From NCBI GenBank assembly GCA_905250025.1, contig CAJNOJ010000007.1:186001-250000 (forward strand): a stretch of 64,000 nt of DNA. The letters run 5' to 3'. Positions 35,670 through 47,365 of this stretch are shown piece by piece. The DNA is from Adineta ricciae (lineage: Eukaryota > Rotifera > Eurotatoria > Adinetida > Adinetidae). How positions within the stretch are numbered: the stretch's first letter is position 1; each line of letters opens with the position of its first letter. Made by a program: the position numbers and the translations under genes. The notes below the pieces were generated by a model. That model saw nothing but the letters and a program-made list of their open reading frames with translations, was not told the origin of the DNA and searched no databases.

Positions 35670-37817
35670 ATGAGTAACAGCAATCGTTCATCGTATATTC
35701 GTGTCGAAGATCAAAATCAATCGGCATTAAACGAGCTGTTCTCAGTGGTGAACAATCCTGCACAATACCGCGCACAACTCCTATCGAAACCGTTCCGTGA
35801 TCGAGGTCTACCCGAATCGTTTTTCCAACCGCCATCATCGTCATCGAACAATAGTTTGCCGAAATCTGCGGCCACGTCATCGAACTCAATTAACAATGAT
35901 CAAAAACAAGAAGAAGAATCACCCACTGTACAACGTCATCATGCGAAAAATCAACTCAGTTTACCAAATATTCCATCACAATCGACAACGCTATTGCGAA
36001 CTATTATAAATAATAATCATGTCCAGGGCCATTTACGAACTGTTAGTGATACAGCTGTGCTTGACGGACAAGGGACAACTATGACATCGACAAATTCCAC
36101 ATTATCACAAATAAACTCTCAAGTATCATTACTTCCTCTACCCGATGGATGGGAAGAAAAACAAACACCCGATGGTCAAGCTTATTACGTAGAGTAAGGC
36201 GCATTGTTGTTTTTCCTGAATCGAAGATTATATTCAACTAACAGCCGTTTAAAATCGCTTTCTATCTGTTTCGCTGCATGAGATGATCATTTCATTCATT
36301 AGTTACATGACTAAATCGGCTTTTCTCTTTCTTTTTACTTCAGTCATATGACACAGAACACAACATGGATGGATCCTCGACCCAATCATTACGCAGCGTT
36401 TCAATCATTTTGTGCAACACTCCCGTTACCTGATGGTTATGAACAATCACGTGATGCACGCGGCAATGTTTATTTTATTGATCACAATCATAAACAAACT
36501 TGTTGGGACGATCCACGACCAAGTATACCAAACTTTTTTGTTCTACTCATTCATTTGTGACCATGTTTTTTTCACTTTCGAATAGATTATTATCGTTCAA
36601 TGATGACAAAACGACTCGATATACCGACTCCGCCGACGCCGGTAGCTATTCCGCAATCATCGCCCTCACCGATTCCAACGTCATCATCTCCATTTCATCA
36701 ACAAAGACTTTCTACAGCAACGCTTTCGCCAACAACAAGTATGGCTCAATTATCAACTAATTCACCGCCCGTTGATTCACATCAGCAAGATCGTTTGAAA
36801 AACAAACTTTCGGAAATTTTAAACGAACAACGTATGCTACAGCAACGAAAGGAAGAACTAGCACGCATGGTAAGCAAATTCTTGTCAGTTCTTCTTTCTT
36901 ATCTCTTTTCTAACTACTACTCCATATACACAGATGAAACGACTAATAATAGGTTACTAACGGTATGATACACGCTTGCCACATATATATATATCTATAC
37001 ATGTTTTTCTTTGTCTATCTACATGTGTACTTTCGTTTTCTTTGCTCATGGTGATAGTGTGATATATTTTGTGCCCATAGTGTTTCGTTCATTTTGATCA
37101 CATGAATATCTTCAATTCTGTAATTGTCGTCGGATTTAGGAAGCAGATGTACGAAAAATGCTCAATCAACAAAGTCATGCTCCCAACGATCATAGAGCAC
37201 TGGATTCGTTAATCGATGATTTATTGCATCATAAGCGACAAAATAGTGAAGACAGCGGTGTTGGTGAAGGTAGTTTTGTTATAACCTATTCGTCTCAGAG
37301 AAAAACACTTGAAGAAATCATTTTTACTTTCAGGTCGAAACAGTGTCAACCGTACACCCGATGCGTTGAGCTCAATGGATTGTAATGACGATCCACTTTT
37401 TCCTAACCAAGCAGGTACGTATAACGAAAGTACTTAGCTAGTGTTAAATAAGATTCGATTCGTTTTGTTACAAATATATCCATCATTGCACAGGCGTTCA
37501 TCGTCGTGTCACATGGTCAGGGTATGTGTTCTATACATGAGCTGCCAACGGAAACGGATAAAACTAATATTCAGTTGCTTAATGAGGATCGAATTTTACT
37601 CGAAATACGTTTCCTTTAGATTACGCCACATTTCCCGTGGAAATGGATCATCCGGTGCAGGATCCTCGACCAGTGGGAGTATTGGGTGGTTCACAACTTA
37701 AAGTACGCTTCGTCTTTCTTTTATCAATACGATTGCTTTCATGTGTTTTTTTTATTGTTTTTTTCCCAGATGAAACCAATCAAATCAAATCATCCATGGC
37801 TCTATCACAATAATTAA
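35670..37817 (+). CDS. YAP1: YAP/Yorkie transcriptional coactivator, Hippo pathway
   Basis: Nuclear coactivator of TEAD/Scalloped. Seven exons (35670-36193, 36344-36522, 36586-36869, 37140-37269, 37334-37414, 37620-37702, 37770-37817) give 442 residues. The TEAD-binding region is residues about 18-55: [11 protein letters not shown], then LPESFFQPP (human LPDSFFKPP). A LATS site HLRTVS (H121-S126) matches HxRxxS. WW1 is about 155-187 ([16 protein letters not shown]). WW2 is about 202-233 ([16 protein letters not shown]) with Tyr for its first Trp. A coiled coil ([20 protein letters not shown]) follows, then [19 protein letters not shown], matching the human TDSG..RTPDDFLNSVD. The C-terminus ends HPWLYHNN, without the vertebrate PDZ motif FLTWL. 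An alternative 28-nt exon would change the tail. Confidence 0.93.
37493..37520 (+). other. possible alternative 28-nt cassette exon in the YAP gene
   Basis: Flanked by a cacag acceptor and a GTATGTG donor. Inclusion joins the preceding exon in phase, reads VHRRVTWSG and shifts the next exon to a second open frame that ends GSIGWFTT. Skipping gives the longer tail used in the main model. Confidence 0.35.
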
Positions 37818-38463
37818 TCTTTAAGACAAACTCAACATATTCGATTTAATTGATCTGTTTTACTTTCTTCAACTGAGTATTTATACTGAAAATTATTACA
37901 TTTTTTTTTGTTTTGTTTCTTAATTGTTACTGTCTATGCGCGTATCTTGTATAAAGAACAAAAAACAACGTTCTCCTTTTTTTCAATTTTTTTTTGTCTT
38001 TTCTTACTTCATTATTCGCTCATTATGGTATTCATTCTCCGGTCGTTTTTTCATCGTCATCTTCATTCGGTGCTCTTTATCTTTTGTATAAGAGAATGAA
38101 TCGTACTTTTTTTGCGTTACTTAAGGTCCGGTGTGTGCTTGTGTATCGAGATCTGTTTCTTTGTTGCGCGCTCGATTCAATGAATGTAGCTTGATTCGTT
38201 TTCTGCTAGTTGGATTGTTTCTCCTTATTGCTCTATTTTGTACTATTACTAATACTATCTATACTAATATCATGATTATTATTATTACTTCTTTCTATAA
38301 ACAAAAGGTATTTCTTTAGATACGTGCACGTTAAACACGAATATTGTTTGGGGAAAAAGAGAATGAGTCTAGCTGATTCGAAAGCATTTCGATTGATTGA
38401 TGAGTAATGGAGAAAGATTAAGCATATCAGAAAGAAAAAAAAACATCATATATCTATCTGTAG
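37818..38463. other. T-rich spacer, YAP to PEX7
   Basis: 646 bases, strongly T-rich on the plus strand, holding the YAP 3' UTR and the PEX7 5' flank. ORFs at 37908-38319 are hydrophobic artefacts of T-richness. Confidence 0.5.
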
Positions 38464-39461
38464 ATGTCTTTTCGTATTGTTGCTCAATCAAATTTGATTG
38501 ATGCATGTTACAGTCTCCGTTATTCACCTCATTTAGTCAATCAACTAGCCGTTGTTTCATGTGAAAACTTCGGAATTCGTGGTCGTAGTACTATACAATT
38601 AATTGGCAATCATAATCAGATATCTTTACAATGGTCGGATGCATTGTTCGATATCAGCTTTGTTGAAACAGATCCATCACTGATTGCTTGTGCTAGTGGA
38701 GACGGTTCTATTGTTATCTGGAAGATAAACAATAACACTTCTACTCCGCTATTATCTTTACGTCAGCATCAACGCGAAGTGTGGTCTGTTCATTGGAGTG
38801 AGAGTCGGTCGTCAGATGCTCTACTAAGCGCATCTGCTGACGGTACAATTAAACTATGGGACTTTACTAGGTAGATAAATTTTCTCTTCGAATTTTAGTA
38901 GTTCAGATCCTACTATTTTGTAGATCACCAAACCTCCAGGCAACTTTAACCGGCCATGAATCTATAGTATATGAAGCTCGCTGGCATCCACGTCGGCCTG
39001 GACTGATTGCTTCAGTTTCAGCTGATTGTTCGTTACGAATATTCGATACGAAACAAGCATCGAATATAATGAATCCTCGTGCACATCCCGCAGAAGTTTT
39101 ATCGGTTGACTGGTCCAAATATGATGATCATCTGTTAGTTACTGGCGCATGTGATAATCGTCTTCGCTTATGGGATATACGGATGATTACAAGCGCATTA
39201 AGCATATTCGAAGGACACGAAGCTGCCATTCGTCGCGTTAAATTTGATCCACACCGACGCGATCGTCTTGCATCGACCGGTTACGATGGTCTTCTAAAGT
39301 TTTGGAACATAACACCAACAAATAGTAATATCAATATACATACGGAGCGTATTTGCAAGGAATTTATTTATGGGCTTGATTGGAATTTGTTTGAGCGGGA
39401 TAAATTAGCTGTAGGAGCCTGGGACAAAACGATACGTCTATGTGAATTTGCTTCGCCATAG
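38464..39461 (+). CDS. PEX7: peroxin-7, PTS2 import receptor
   Basis: Cytosolic WD40 propeller that binds PTS2 signals and delivers cargo to peroxisomes with PEX5 or PEX20-type partners. Exons 38464-38870 and 38924-39461 give 314 residues (human 323). WD repeats end IVIWKI, IKLWDF, LRIFDT, LRLWDI, LKFWNI and IRLCEF, with the GH or HP dipeptides before each (LTGHESIVYEARWHP, FEGHEAAIRRVKFDP). PEX7-specific spots include WSVHWSESR, SVDWSKYD, GACDNRLRLWDIR and FIYGLDWN. The start is the first ATG of a clean ORF immediately after an AT-rich leader. The gene looks intact. Confidence 0.94.
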
Positions 39462-40159
39462 CCACTAACAGTAATTTTATTCTACATTGTGTAATGACCT
39501 TGTGATTTATTTGAATGAACTAAATAGATTTTTATTTCATTTTTGAGAATGTGAATCTGGCAAACAGCGATATTAGACGTCTAATCCTTTAGTCACATTT
39601 TTCCGATATAGATCTCATTTGTTCGTGATTAGCTTTTTTATCACTTGTCCGATTAAAAATAGTACAAGTAAATTTCGTTTCAATCAAATATTATAGAATT
39701 AAAATCTACTATTATCAATCTTTTGACATAGATTCAATCTATTTTAAATGTGACAGCATCCTCGTGTGCCTATGTGTCTATAAAATTTCGAAATGAATCG
39801 ACTAGACGATCATTATAGATCTAATCATAAGGTGAGGCTCAAATTCGTATGCAAGGACACTAATCAAGCGTCAAATGCGTGTCGCCAAAACAAAATGAAA
39901 AATGAACACGTGTACGGAATGACTACTACTCGTATCCGTCAATTAAACAACAATTAAAAGCAGAGTAGGTTGAGAGTGAACTTTGTTTTCTTTCTTGTGC
40001 CATACTTTTCGACATCTAAGAGCATACAGATCATTTTTCTTGTTTGTATTATCTAAGAACGATTATTAAATATAGAGTTGAGCAAAATGAATAGTAGGAA
40101 AAAAAATCTTGTAACAAAAAACAAATGTGTGAAAAAGCAAAGATCAAAACGAATGTTTA
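39462..40159. other. intergenic, convergent PEX7 and LicD genes
   Basis: About 700 bases of 3' flank of two converging genes; no gene seen. The plus ORF that begins here (40078) runs antisense over the LicD gene. Confidence 0.5.
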
Positions 40160-41566
40160 TCACTGTAACGTTCTTGGCAAATCTTCTTCACATCGATATT
40201 TATACAAACTCAAACCTTGATTTAATTGAGGAAATTTTAATTCCTCAGAACACAAGTTCGTTGTTGCATTACGTTCTGATCTCACAAACGGATAATTTCG
40301 ATGTAGTTCTTTACATGGAACACGCCAATTATCCGTTGATCCACGATTATACCGATGTAGAAATGTATTACCTTCACAGACATGAAACAAATTCGATCGA
40401 CCTAATCGTACCATGGCTTTTAATGACAAGCGAGGCTGTCGTGGACTCGGTACAAGTAATGGTCCTAATACACGCAAGTATACCGGTTCAACATTGCTTT
40501 TCGCTAAGTAACTCATGGTACCAAGATTGTGTTGATGCTTTGGATACGCATAGATATGTGTGGCGTTTTCTTCATAAGGAAAAATATCGATTTTTGGCCA
40601 GCGGTAGTTGGTTCGATTGACAATTGGCGAACGTAAGGAAAAGATCTTGTATGATGTCACCTTGTGGACGTTCTTGAATTGATAAACTACTAAATCCTTG
40701 TGGAACGATGGTCGACTAGAATATTTCAATAGAAAGAATACCGAAAAGCAGAAAAGAATTTGAATTTACTCTTTCGTCAGTCTTTTTCTGCTATTTTCCA
40801 TTGTTGATGAAGTTGTAGCTGATGAGTTTTTATTCAATGACAAATCCAATCGACGAAATGATTGTAGAATTTTCTCGGTAGCTGTTGATGGAATAAACAA
40901 ATCAATATCCGTATCCCATGGTATCACATCATGATGTCGCAGAACTCCAATCAATGTTCCTTTCGTCAGAAAATACTTAATTTGTGCTTGATGCAAAATC
41001 AACTGAACATTAACCATCAGTTGTAACATATGAAAATAATCACATGCAGAGACATCGGTCGGTAAAATCGAATTATTCACTGCACGTAAATGTTCCAAGT
41101 CAAAGTAATAGAAAAGACCCATTCCAACTGGACGTTTGATTTCATTGATCGGATAGAACGATTCGTTGATGTAATAGACGTACCGTGTGACATCAATGGA
41201 TTCGTAACAATACGATCCATTGTGATGACATAGACTACAAGCATCATGCACAAACTTTGTTAGAATTTGTTGCCATATATTCATTAATTTGTTCCAGATC
41301 GATTGGATATCCGTCAATGAAACGTGAGTATCAAATAATTGATCTAATAGGAATTTTACTTCGTCATATGTCAACGAATTGGCTAATGGAAACGGAAAAG
41401 TCTTTGACGGTTGGGTGGAAACATAAGTTTCAATATCACGGTTCGTGTTGTCTGATTCATGTAGGAGAAGAGTAATGGCACATAAACCGACGAGTATCAT
41501 GCAAGGAATCCATAGACGGCGATTGTTAATTAACAATCGAGCTAATATGACCGGTTTGGCGTACAT
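40160..41566 (-). CDS. LicD/fukutin-family type II membrane transferase
   Basis: Exons 40770-41566 and 40160-40715, with a 54-nt intron, give 450 residues. I chose the ATG at 41566 because MYAKPVILARLLINNRR leads directly into a signal anchor (LWIPCMILVGLCAITLLL), a typical Golgi type II topology; the ORF could extend upstream. The LicD core has QIKYFLTKGTLIGVLRHHDV then IPWDTDIDLFIP, the G-T-L-G...R..G..PWD.D.D pattern of nucleotidyl/phospho-sugar transferases such as FKTN, FKRP and bacterial LicD. The second exon has NYRWPKIDIFPYEENATHI, the family's second W..DIF.Y block. The lumenal stem has CSLCHHNGSYC and N-glycosylation sites. Probable role: adding phospho-linked sugars or alcohols to glycans in the Golgi. 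Substrate unknown. Confidence 0.85.
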
Positions 41567-43009
41567 TGAGGAAAAAGAAATTCTCAGAAATTGACGATAT
41601 ATATCTACATATGTCCGGAGAAAGATCAAATACAAAGAAGAATTAAATTTAATAAAAACATAGTTTTTAACTAGGCGCAAAATCAAAAGAAATTCGTATT
41701 TCATGAAAGTATTCGTTGATGTTCTATGGCACTAAGACGATATCTCAGGTCAAACTAGTACTGCAGCCTGGATTTTCAGACAAATGGTCTGATGTGGAAA
41801 AAAGTGGGCGAGCGAGGGATAACAGACTTTTATATCGAGAAGCGATGCAGAGATAGCAAAGCATAAGAATAGAAAAAATCAACTTCTCTTGAAAGATTAC
41901 GATAAAAGAATGTGGGTGTTTACATATGAACTCTCACACCGACGTCTATTTGCAAACTTTTAGTTAATTTTTCTACTTATATATGTCATATTTATTGATA
42001 AAATCAAACTGTAATCTAAATGAAAGCAATAGTCTTTCACAAAATAATTTCCTGATAATTCAAAAGAAAATTCCAACTAATCCAACTATAATAGATAGAC
42101 ATTCCCTCCTTGACTGGGCTACTGGACAGCACTAATACAGACACACTAGATAGAAGAAAAGCTGTAGCTAATCTTGAGAGAAAATTACCTCGAATGAAAA
42201 CTAACCAAGTCTTCTATCCTTCTCTTCCTTTTGAGCGAAAACTGTCGAGTGGGAGAACAAGTATCTCAACATAACTTTCAGCAGGTCTAATATATCACCC
42301 AAGAAAACATCCAGGCGATTGCACTCGGAAGGATAGATGAAAGCTGAGTACAGTTTCTTCTCTGATGGTGTACATATACATAAACGATAGAAGCAGGAGG
42401 AAATAACAGTTATAGCAACAAGCACTTTTTTCATATTTTCTTTCTTATGATGCCATGTATTAGATCTCTGTTCTTTTCTCTCTCTCTGTCTCTCTTTCTT
42501 TCCTTCCTGTACGATGTAAGAAAAAGATAACTGAAGAGAAGAATAAGAAAACAGAATTCTTACTTGTTTATTACATCATTTCTGACGATATGTGCGGTTA
42601 ATGATCATCATCCGGTATTTATCAGAACATACCATAAGCACGACTGTGGTCTTTCTTTTTCCATGTATGTATATATATATATTTGTCGATTCTGCAACAG
42701 CTTACAACCGAAAAAAAATGATATAAAAAACCGACGAGAAATTTTAGAACACACGAAAGAAGTTAACTTCTTTTCTCGAACAATCGGTAACAAGAATCAG
42801 AGTACAACATAGAAGAACATTGATAAAACAAAGGAGAGAGAGAAAACCGAAAGAAGCATTGAAAGAAGAACAGAACATAAAAACAGGTATTGCTAGTAAC
42901 TGAAAGTATTTTATTCGAATGTGCTCAAAGATTATAAAAGCTTTTCTCTATTCAGAATACTATATAGATTCATATATGCGTAAACTGTTATGGAAATCTG
43001 TATATACTA
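41567..43009. other. intergenic, LicD to claudin-like gene
   Basis: About 1.4 kb. Holds one candidate small peptide gene (42201-42434), listed separately. Otherwise a CT-rich tract near 42475-42510 and a TA run at 42665-42682. Confidence 0.45.
42201..42434 (-). CDS. candidate small secreted peptide, unknown
   Basis: A 77-residue ORF. It begins MKKVLVAITVISSCFYRLCI, signal-peptide-like with a KK start and a hydrophobic core, and it ends in a charged KEEKDRRLG. Two cysteines lie early and one mid-protein. No family recognised. It sits alone in an AT-rich intergenic region, so it may be chance. A donor at its end (CTTG then GTTAGT) hints it could continue into another exon. Confidence 0.25.
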   Translation of the reverse strand: MKKVLVAITVISSCFYRLCICTPSEKKLYSAFIYPSECNRLDVFLGDILDLLKVMLRYLFSHSTVFAQKEEKDRRLG

Positions 43010-45648
43010 TCACAGTTTACGCCATGTCCAAGCTTCATTGGCGCTAACCTAAACAGTAGAATCGAGTAAAGAACTTTTGTTGTTTGTGAAATATTTTTGT
43101 TCATACCTTCTTTAAATTACGTCGTCTGGATGTAACTCGATAATCTCGGTCATCGTTGTCTGAATCACTATTTACAGCATGCAATGAACTGAAACGAGTT
43201 CCTCCTGCCGTTACATAAGTTGCTGCAGGTGCACCAGTGATGATATTCGAGCCTAGGAGATTGCCACCGTTGTTGGCCCGATAGGCGATTGTGTAAATAG
43301 GTTGAGTGGGATTTGATACGACTAATGATGGTTGTGCGGGACCATAGGTTATCATACTTGTTGCTTTTGGCTAAATCAATCAAAACGAAGTGTTTTGCTC
43401 TAGTGAATAATCAGCTGAAAGTGTCAATTGTATTTTTACCTGGGATTGCATAATTTCTTCCACAAATTGTTGTTTCGACGGTGGCTGGATAACATATGCC
43501 ATTGGCTGTTTGTTATTAGTATTGTTATTTCCATTAGTATTATTCGACGAGGTGTTGGCTATCTGACTGGATGGTTGTGAGATAGGCTGCATAGGAGCTG
43601 TTGGTGGGGCAGGAGGTGGCTGCGCCGGAGGTTGGTAGTAAGGAACAGGTATCGGAATGAATTGTGGCTGCAGCTGCTGCTGCTGTTGCTGTTTGTTGTT
43701 ACTGCCATTGTTATTGCTGTTGCTATCGCGAGGATTGTTTCTGTTGGATGCATCATCTCGCGGACTGCGCGATCTCGAACGATGAGTAGAACGATGACGA
43801 GAACAAGAACGACGACGTGAACGACCCGTATGTGGTAAATCTTCCATTTCCGAATTCTAATTAATGCGCAGTATTGTGTGCATGTTAGTGTTTCATCGGA
43901 AAACTTACCTCACTGACAAAATGTCGATGATGAAAAGGATCCATCTAGACAGAGAAAACTATCAATCGATATCGGTCATTTTTTGTTTTGAAACTCACAT
44001 TCGAATGTGGAAATAAGGGACTAGGTGGTCGAGAGTATCCAAATAATCCAGGAGTGTGTTGAAATGCTGGGTTTACTATCCCATTACTACCATGTTGATT
44101 TGATGGTGTAGCGTAGCTGGGGGGAGCTGGATAACCTAGAGGATTCTGGTTACTGCTTGAACCATTGATTTGAAAGCCCGAATTTGGATAGTCCTGCCCA
44201 GATATTGGTTGTGAATAAATATATTGATGAATCTTTTTCATTCCGGATGTCAAATTACTAGTTAGAAAATTTTGAAATGAAAATTATCATTGGATATATG
44301 TCATGAGAATCAAATTGTGTTTTTACCTATCGGACGGTGCTTTGAAAACACTTGCAGCATATTTGTCAGCGGAATGATTAAGAATTCCTGTTACTTCCAT
44401 ATTACGATAATCACACCAGTTGAAGATTGACGCAAAAACAAAACAAAGTGACGCAAAGAAGGACAAGACGATATTAGGAGTAATCAACCACATTCCCCAA
44501 CGTCGCGGATTATCATTATTACTTGTACGTAAGCGTTCAACATAAACTAACGATTCATTTGCAAAGACAGTCATGCCAATAGTTGTAAATATGACTAAAA
44601 CAAATGTATAACAACCCTCTTAAGTTTTTATTTCAAATGAGATTATTAATAGCGGAGAGAAAACAGTGTTTGTCACATCTATTGACACATTTTTTCTATT
44701 TAGATTTCATTACATTGAACGAAGATATAGGACATTTATCTTCTTCGTCATTTACAGGTTAGAGTTCTGTGCAATTTGTCATTTAACGGTATTGAAATCG
44801 ACCTGTGACAGCCGTTTCATTTTGACCCTGAGTTTGGTCAACCAACCAAAGGGTCATTTCGATAATAAGCGTGACCAAAGTCAACCTTTCTTCGCACTCT
44901 CTTTCTTGTGTATCTAGTTGAAGTCATTACTACTATATCTCATATCTAAATACAATCGGTGGTCGATCGATAAGTGTCAAATTTTAAGTATATTCAATGA
45001 GGGAAAGCCGAAATTCTCCCTTCGGTTACACTATTGACGACAGTAATAGACACTCATATCTATTCACCTTAGCTCAAACAGTATAAACAATGAAATCCTA
45101 GCAATATGTTCAAATCAATGTCGGAGGATCTTGAGGGTGTGTGAAAAAGGAAAGAAACAGAATACTCACAGCTCAAAAATGCAAATAACGCCGCAAACAG
45201 TGCTGCGGTAATAAACGTACGTCGAGATAAAAGGCCCACAATAGCAGCCAATAATGAAAGACATCCCAACGATAAACCGAATGGTATAAGTACTTGAGCA
45301 ACTCGTACGAAACCTGATGAATTATAAAAAGCAGAGAGCATTTTCTCAAAAAAAAGAAGCAAACATTAACAAAATATTACTAGGTGCATCCTTATTCCAC
45401 AGTAGACAAATAAAATCATTTGCATCTTGTGAAAATATACATTTATACCAGAGGCCAAATTTTTTAAATTCAATATTATCATCATCGACATTACTGATAT
45501 TTCTTATTGAATCTTTCGCCAAATTACGTTCACGAAATTGTAGCCAATCAGGTACGGAAAATGAGATCCATCCGAGCACGAGACTAACGATGAGAAATCC
45601 AACGCCAGTGGCCAGAAAAATTCGTGGTGGTATAATACATTGATACAT
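43010..45648 (-). CDS. claudin/PMP22-like tetraspan with long low-complexity tail
   Basis: Four-helix membrane protein of the claudin/stargazin/PMP22 superfamily. TM1 is FLATGVGFLIVSLVLGWISF. The first loop has SVPDWLQF and FGLWYKC...FIC, the W-GLW-C-C signature. TM2 (VLIPFGLSLGCLSLL) and TM3 are split by a 575-nt intron (44595-45169); TM4 is IVLSFFASLCFVFASIFNW. A cytoplasmic tail of over 300 residues follows: proline-rich (LGYPAPPSYATP), an RS-like stretch (RSRSRSPRDD), polyglutamine near 43666-43694 and polyproline. The simplest stop is TGA at 43101, but AAG AAG there abuts GTATGA. A good acceptor at 43049-43050 would add VSANEAWTWRKL, ending at 43010; I use that model. Likely an auxiliary channel subunit (TARP/CACNG-like) or a junction protein; not decidable. 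Confidence 0.78.
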
Positions 45649-47365
45649 TGTTCGAAGTGTAATACGTCTCTAGATGTTGTTAACCTGTGAACGATGCTTT
45701 TCGAAGAGGAAAATAAGAAATGAGACTGATCACGCTATTGTAATTGGCAAGTGTAGAAGAGGAATATGCATAATCGTCGAGGAACAACGAGGTAAGCCGG
45801 CGTACGTCAGCGTCTATACGTATAAGTTTCTTATTTATCACTAATTTTAATTCATTGAAGTGTGCAGACGTGATAGAGATGAGAACGTCGAGACGTGAAA
45901 ACGATTGGATTGTTTGTTCTAATAATTGCTTCACTAACTTTAAATAAATGAGAAGAAGAAAAAAGTATACATATATCGGCAAAGAAAAGATGATAGAATA
46001 TATACAACGACGGTCACACGTTGATGAATAGTGAAGAATTCTTTTCTTACTCTTTGTTATATAGATAGATTGACAACGAGAATTGTGTCTCATTCTTCTT
46101 CTCCTCCTCTAACTCTATCGTCTCATTTTTAAGTATAGATCTATGCATGTATGTATGCATGCATGCATGCATGTGCCTACATAAACATTTGTCTATGTAA
46201 GATGCGCCCCTTCGATTATTATACGTAAAAAAATCGTTCATCATTCATTTTTCAACTTCGCTTCTTCCTATGTTCGTTGGCCATCGTACGGGGAGACACT
46301 GGCCATCGCATGAGAAGTTCGTATATTCGATGGTCATGCTCACTGAACCAAAGAATTCTTCTTTATGTTCTCACCAGCGTTTCTCTTTCTCTCTCTCTCT
46401 CGGTCCCTCTGTCCACTTTTTTCTATCAACCGATGCAATAGTATAGTGAACGATGTACATTTGAAATTCGTATGTGTCACTCTCGAATTAAAAAAAGAGA
46501 GAATGAGAACTTTTTCTAACGTACATCGACAATGACAAATAAAATAGAATATTTCTAAAGATCCATTATCTACATACATATTGACCTTGCATTATTATTG
46601 TATATTATATCATTCGAAATGGTCAAATGTTCGAACGACAATGAACTAAACATTGACCTTCTAAATGGACCCTCAAATGATCAGGAAGTGATATATAAAA
46701 TTTGTTTGATTGACTTTACTCGAAAGAATAATGAACACGCTAATGCTTAGTTTTAACATCGGATAATTGTTGAAATTAAAACTGAAATATTCTTTGAAAA
46801 TTATCGCGAAGCTAATGTAAATAACTGAGCTTTTATTTTCACATCTACTCAAATAATGAATTAAATATGAAGATACACGAATACCTAATACATGGATCGA
46901 TGTCAAACCAGTCTTGTCTGTTATAGATGGTAAATGCCAATAACTATGTGTTAATAGCTTTGGTAATCTTCAAATTTACTTTCACTCTTATAGTTAACGC
47001 AAAGGTCTATTCACATGTTTGTGTTGGTTCACTGTCATCTATTGACGTTTTTTTTTTCAATTGTTTCACAAAATCCAAGCAAAAACCCTTCTATGCACAT
47101 CTGCTGCTGTTGTTGCTGATCGACTCTTTCCTTTTCTTTCTAATTGACATTTTCCTGCTCGTCTTGATCGGCTGATACATAAGGCTGTATACTGCTCCTC
47201 TTTCAATGCTTAATTACTGTAAACGGTTCCAACGGATGAGTATACATTACAATGTACTGAGCCATTTATAACAAATTTATCATTACAATGATTTAGGCAA
47301 ACGAAAACATGTGTCTTAGTTTGGAAATGAACAGCAATACATTTTGGTCATACGTGAAGCAATGA
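45649..47365. other. intergenic, tetraspan 5' flank to unknown plus gene
   Basis: About 1.7 kb, with an ATGC microsatellite at 46143-46174 and a CT tract near 46381-46405. ORFs at 45680-46093 and 46927-47175 are hydrophobic or basic without other support. May include undetected 5' exons of the plus-strand gene that ends at 48000. Confidence 0.45.
46143..46174. repeat. ATGC/ATGT tetranucleotide repeat
   Basis: Tandem ATGT and ATGC tetramers; the perfect ATGC core is self-complementary. Confidence 0.85.

Noticed and set aside
36870-37139. 19-nt microexon reading MKRLII in the YAP gene
   Set aside because: Inclusion breaks phase or hits a stop; direct joining of 36869 to 37140 keeps frame and matches the YAP layout.
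40078-40620. 180-codon plus-strand ORF
   Set aside because: It is mostly antisense to the second exon of the LicD gene, whose motifs and intron are convincing; no domain in the plus reading.
45680-46093. 137-codon minus-strand ORF upstream of the tetraspan gene
   Set aside because: One hydrophobic stretch only, no splice or domain support; probably leader or spacer sequence.
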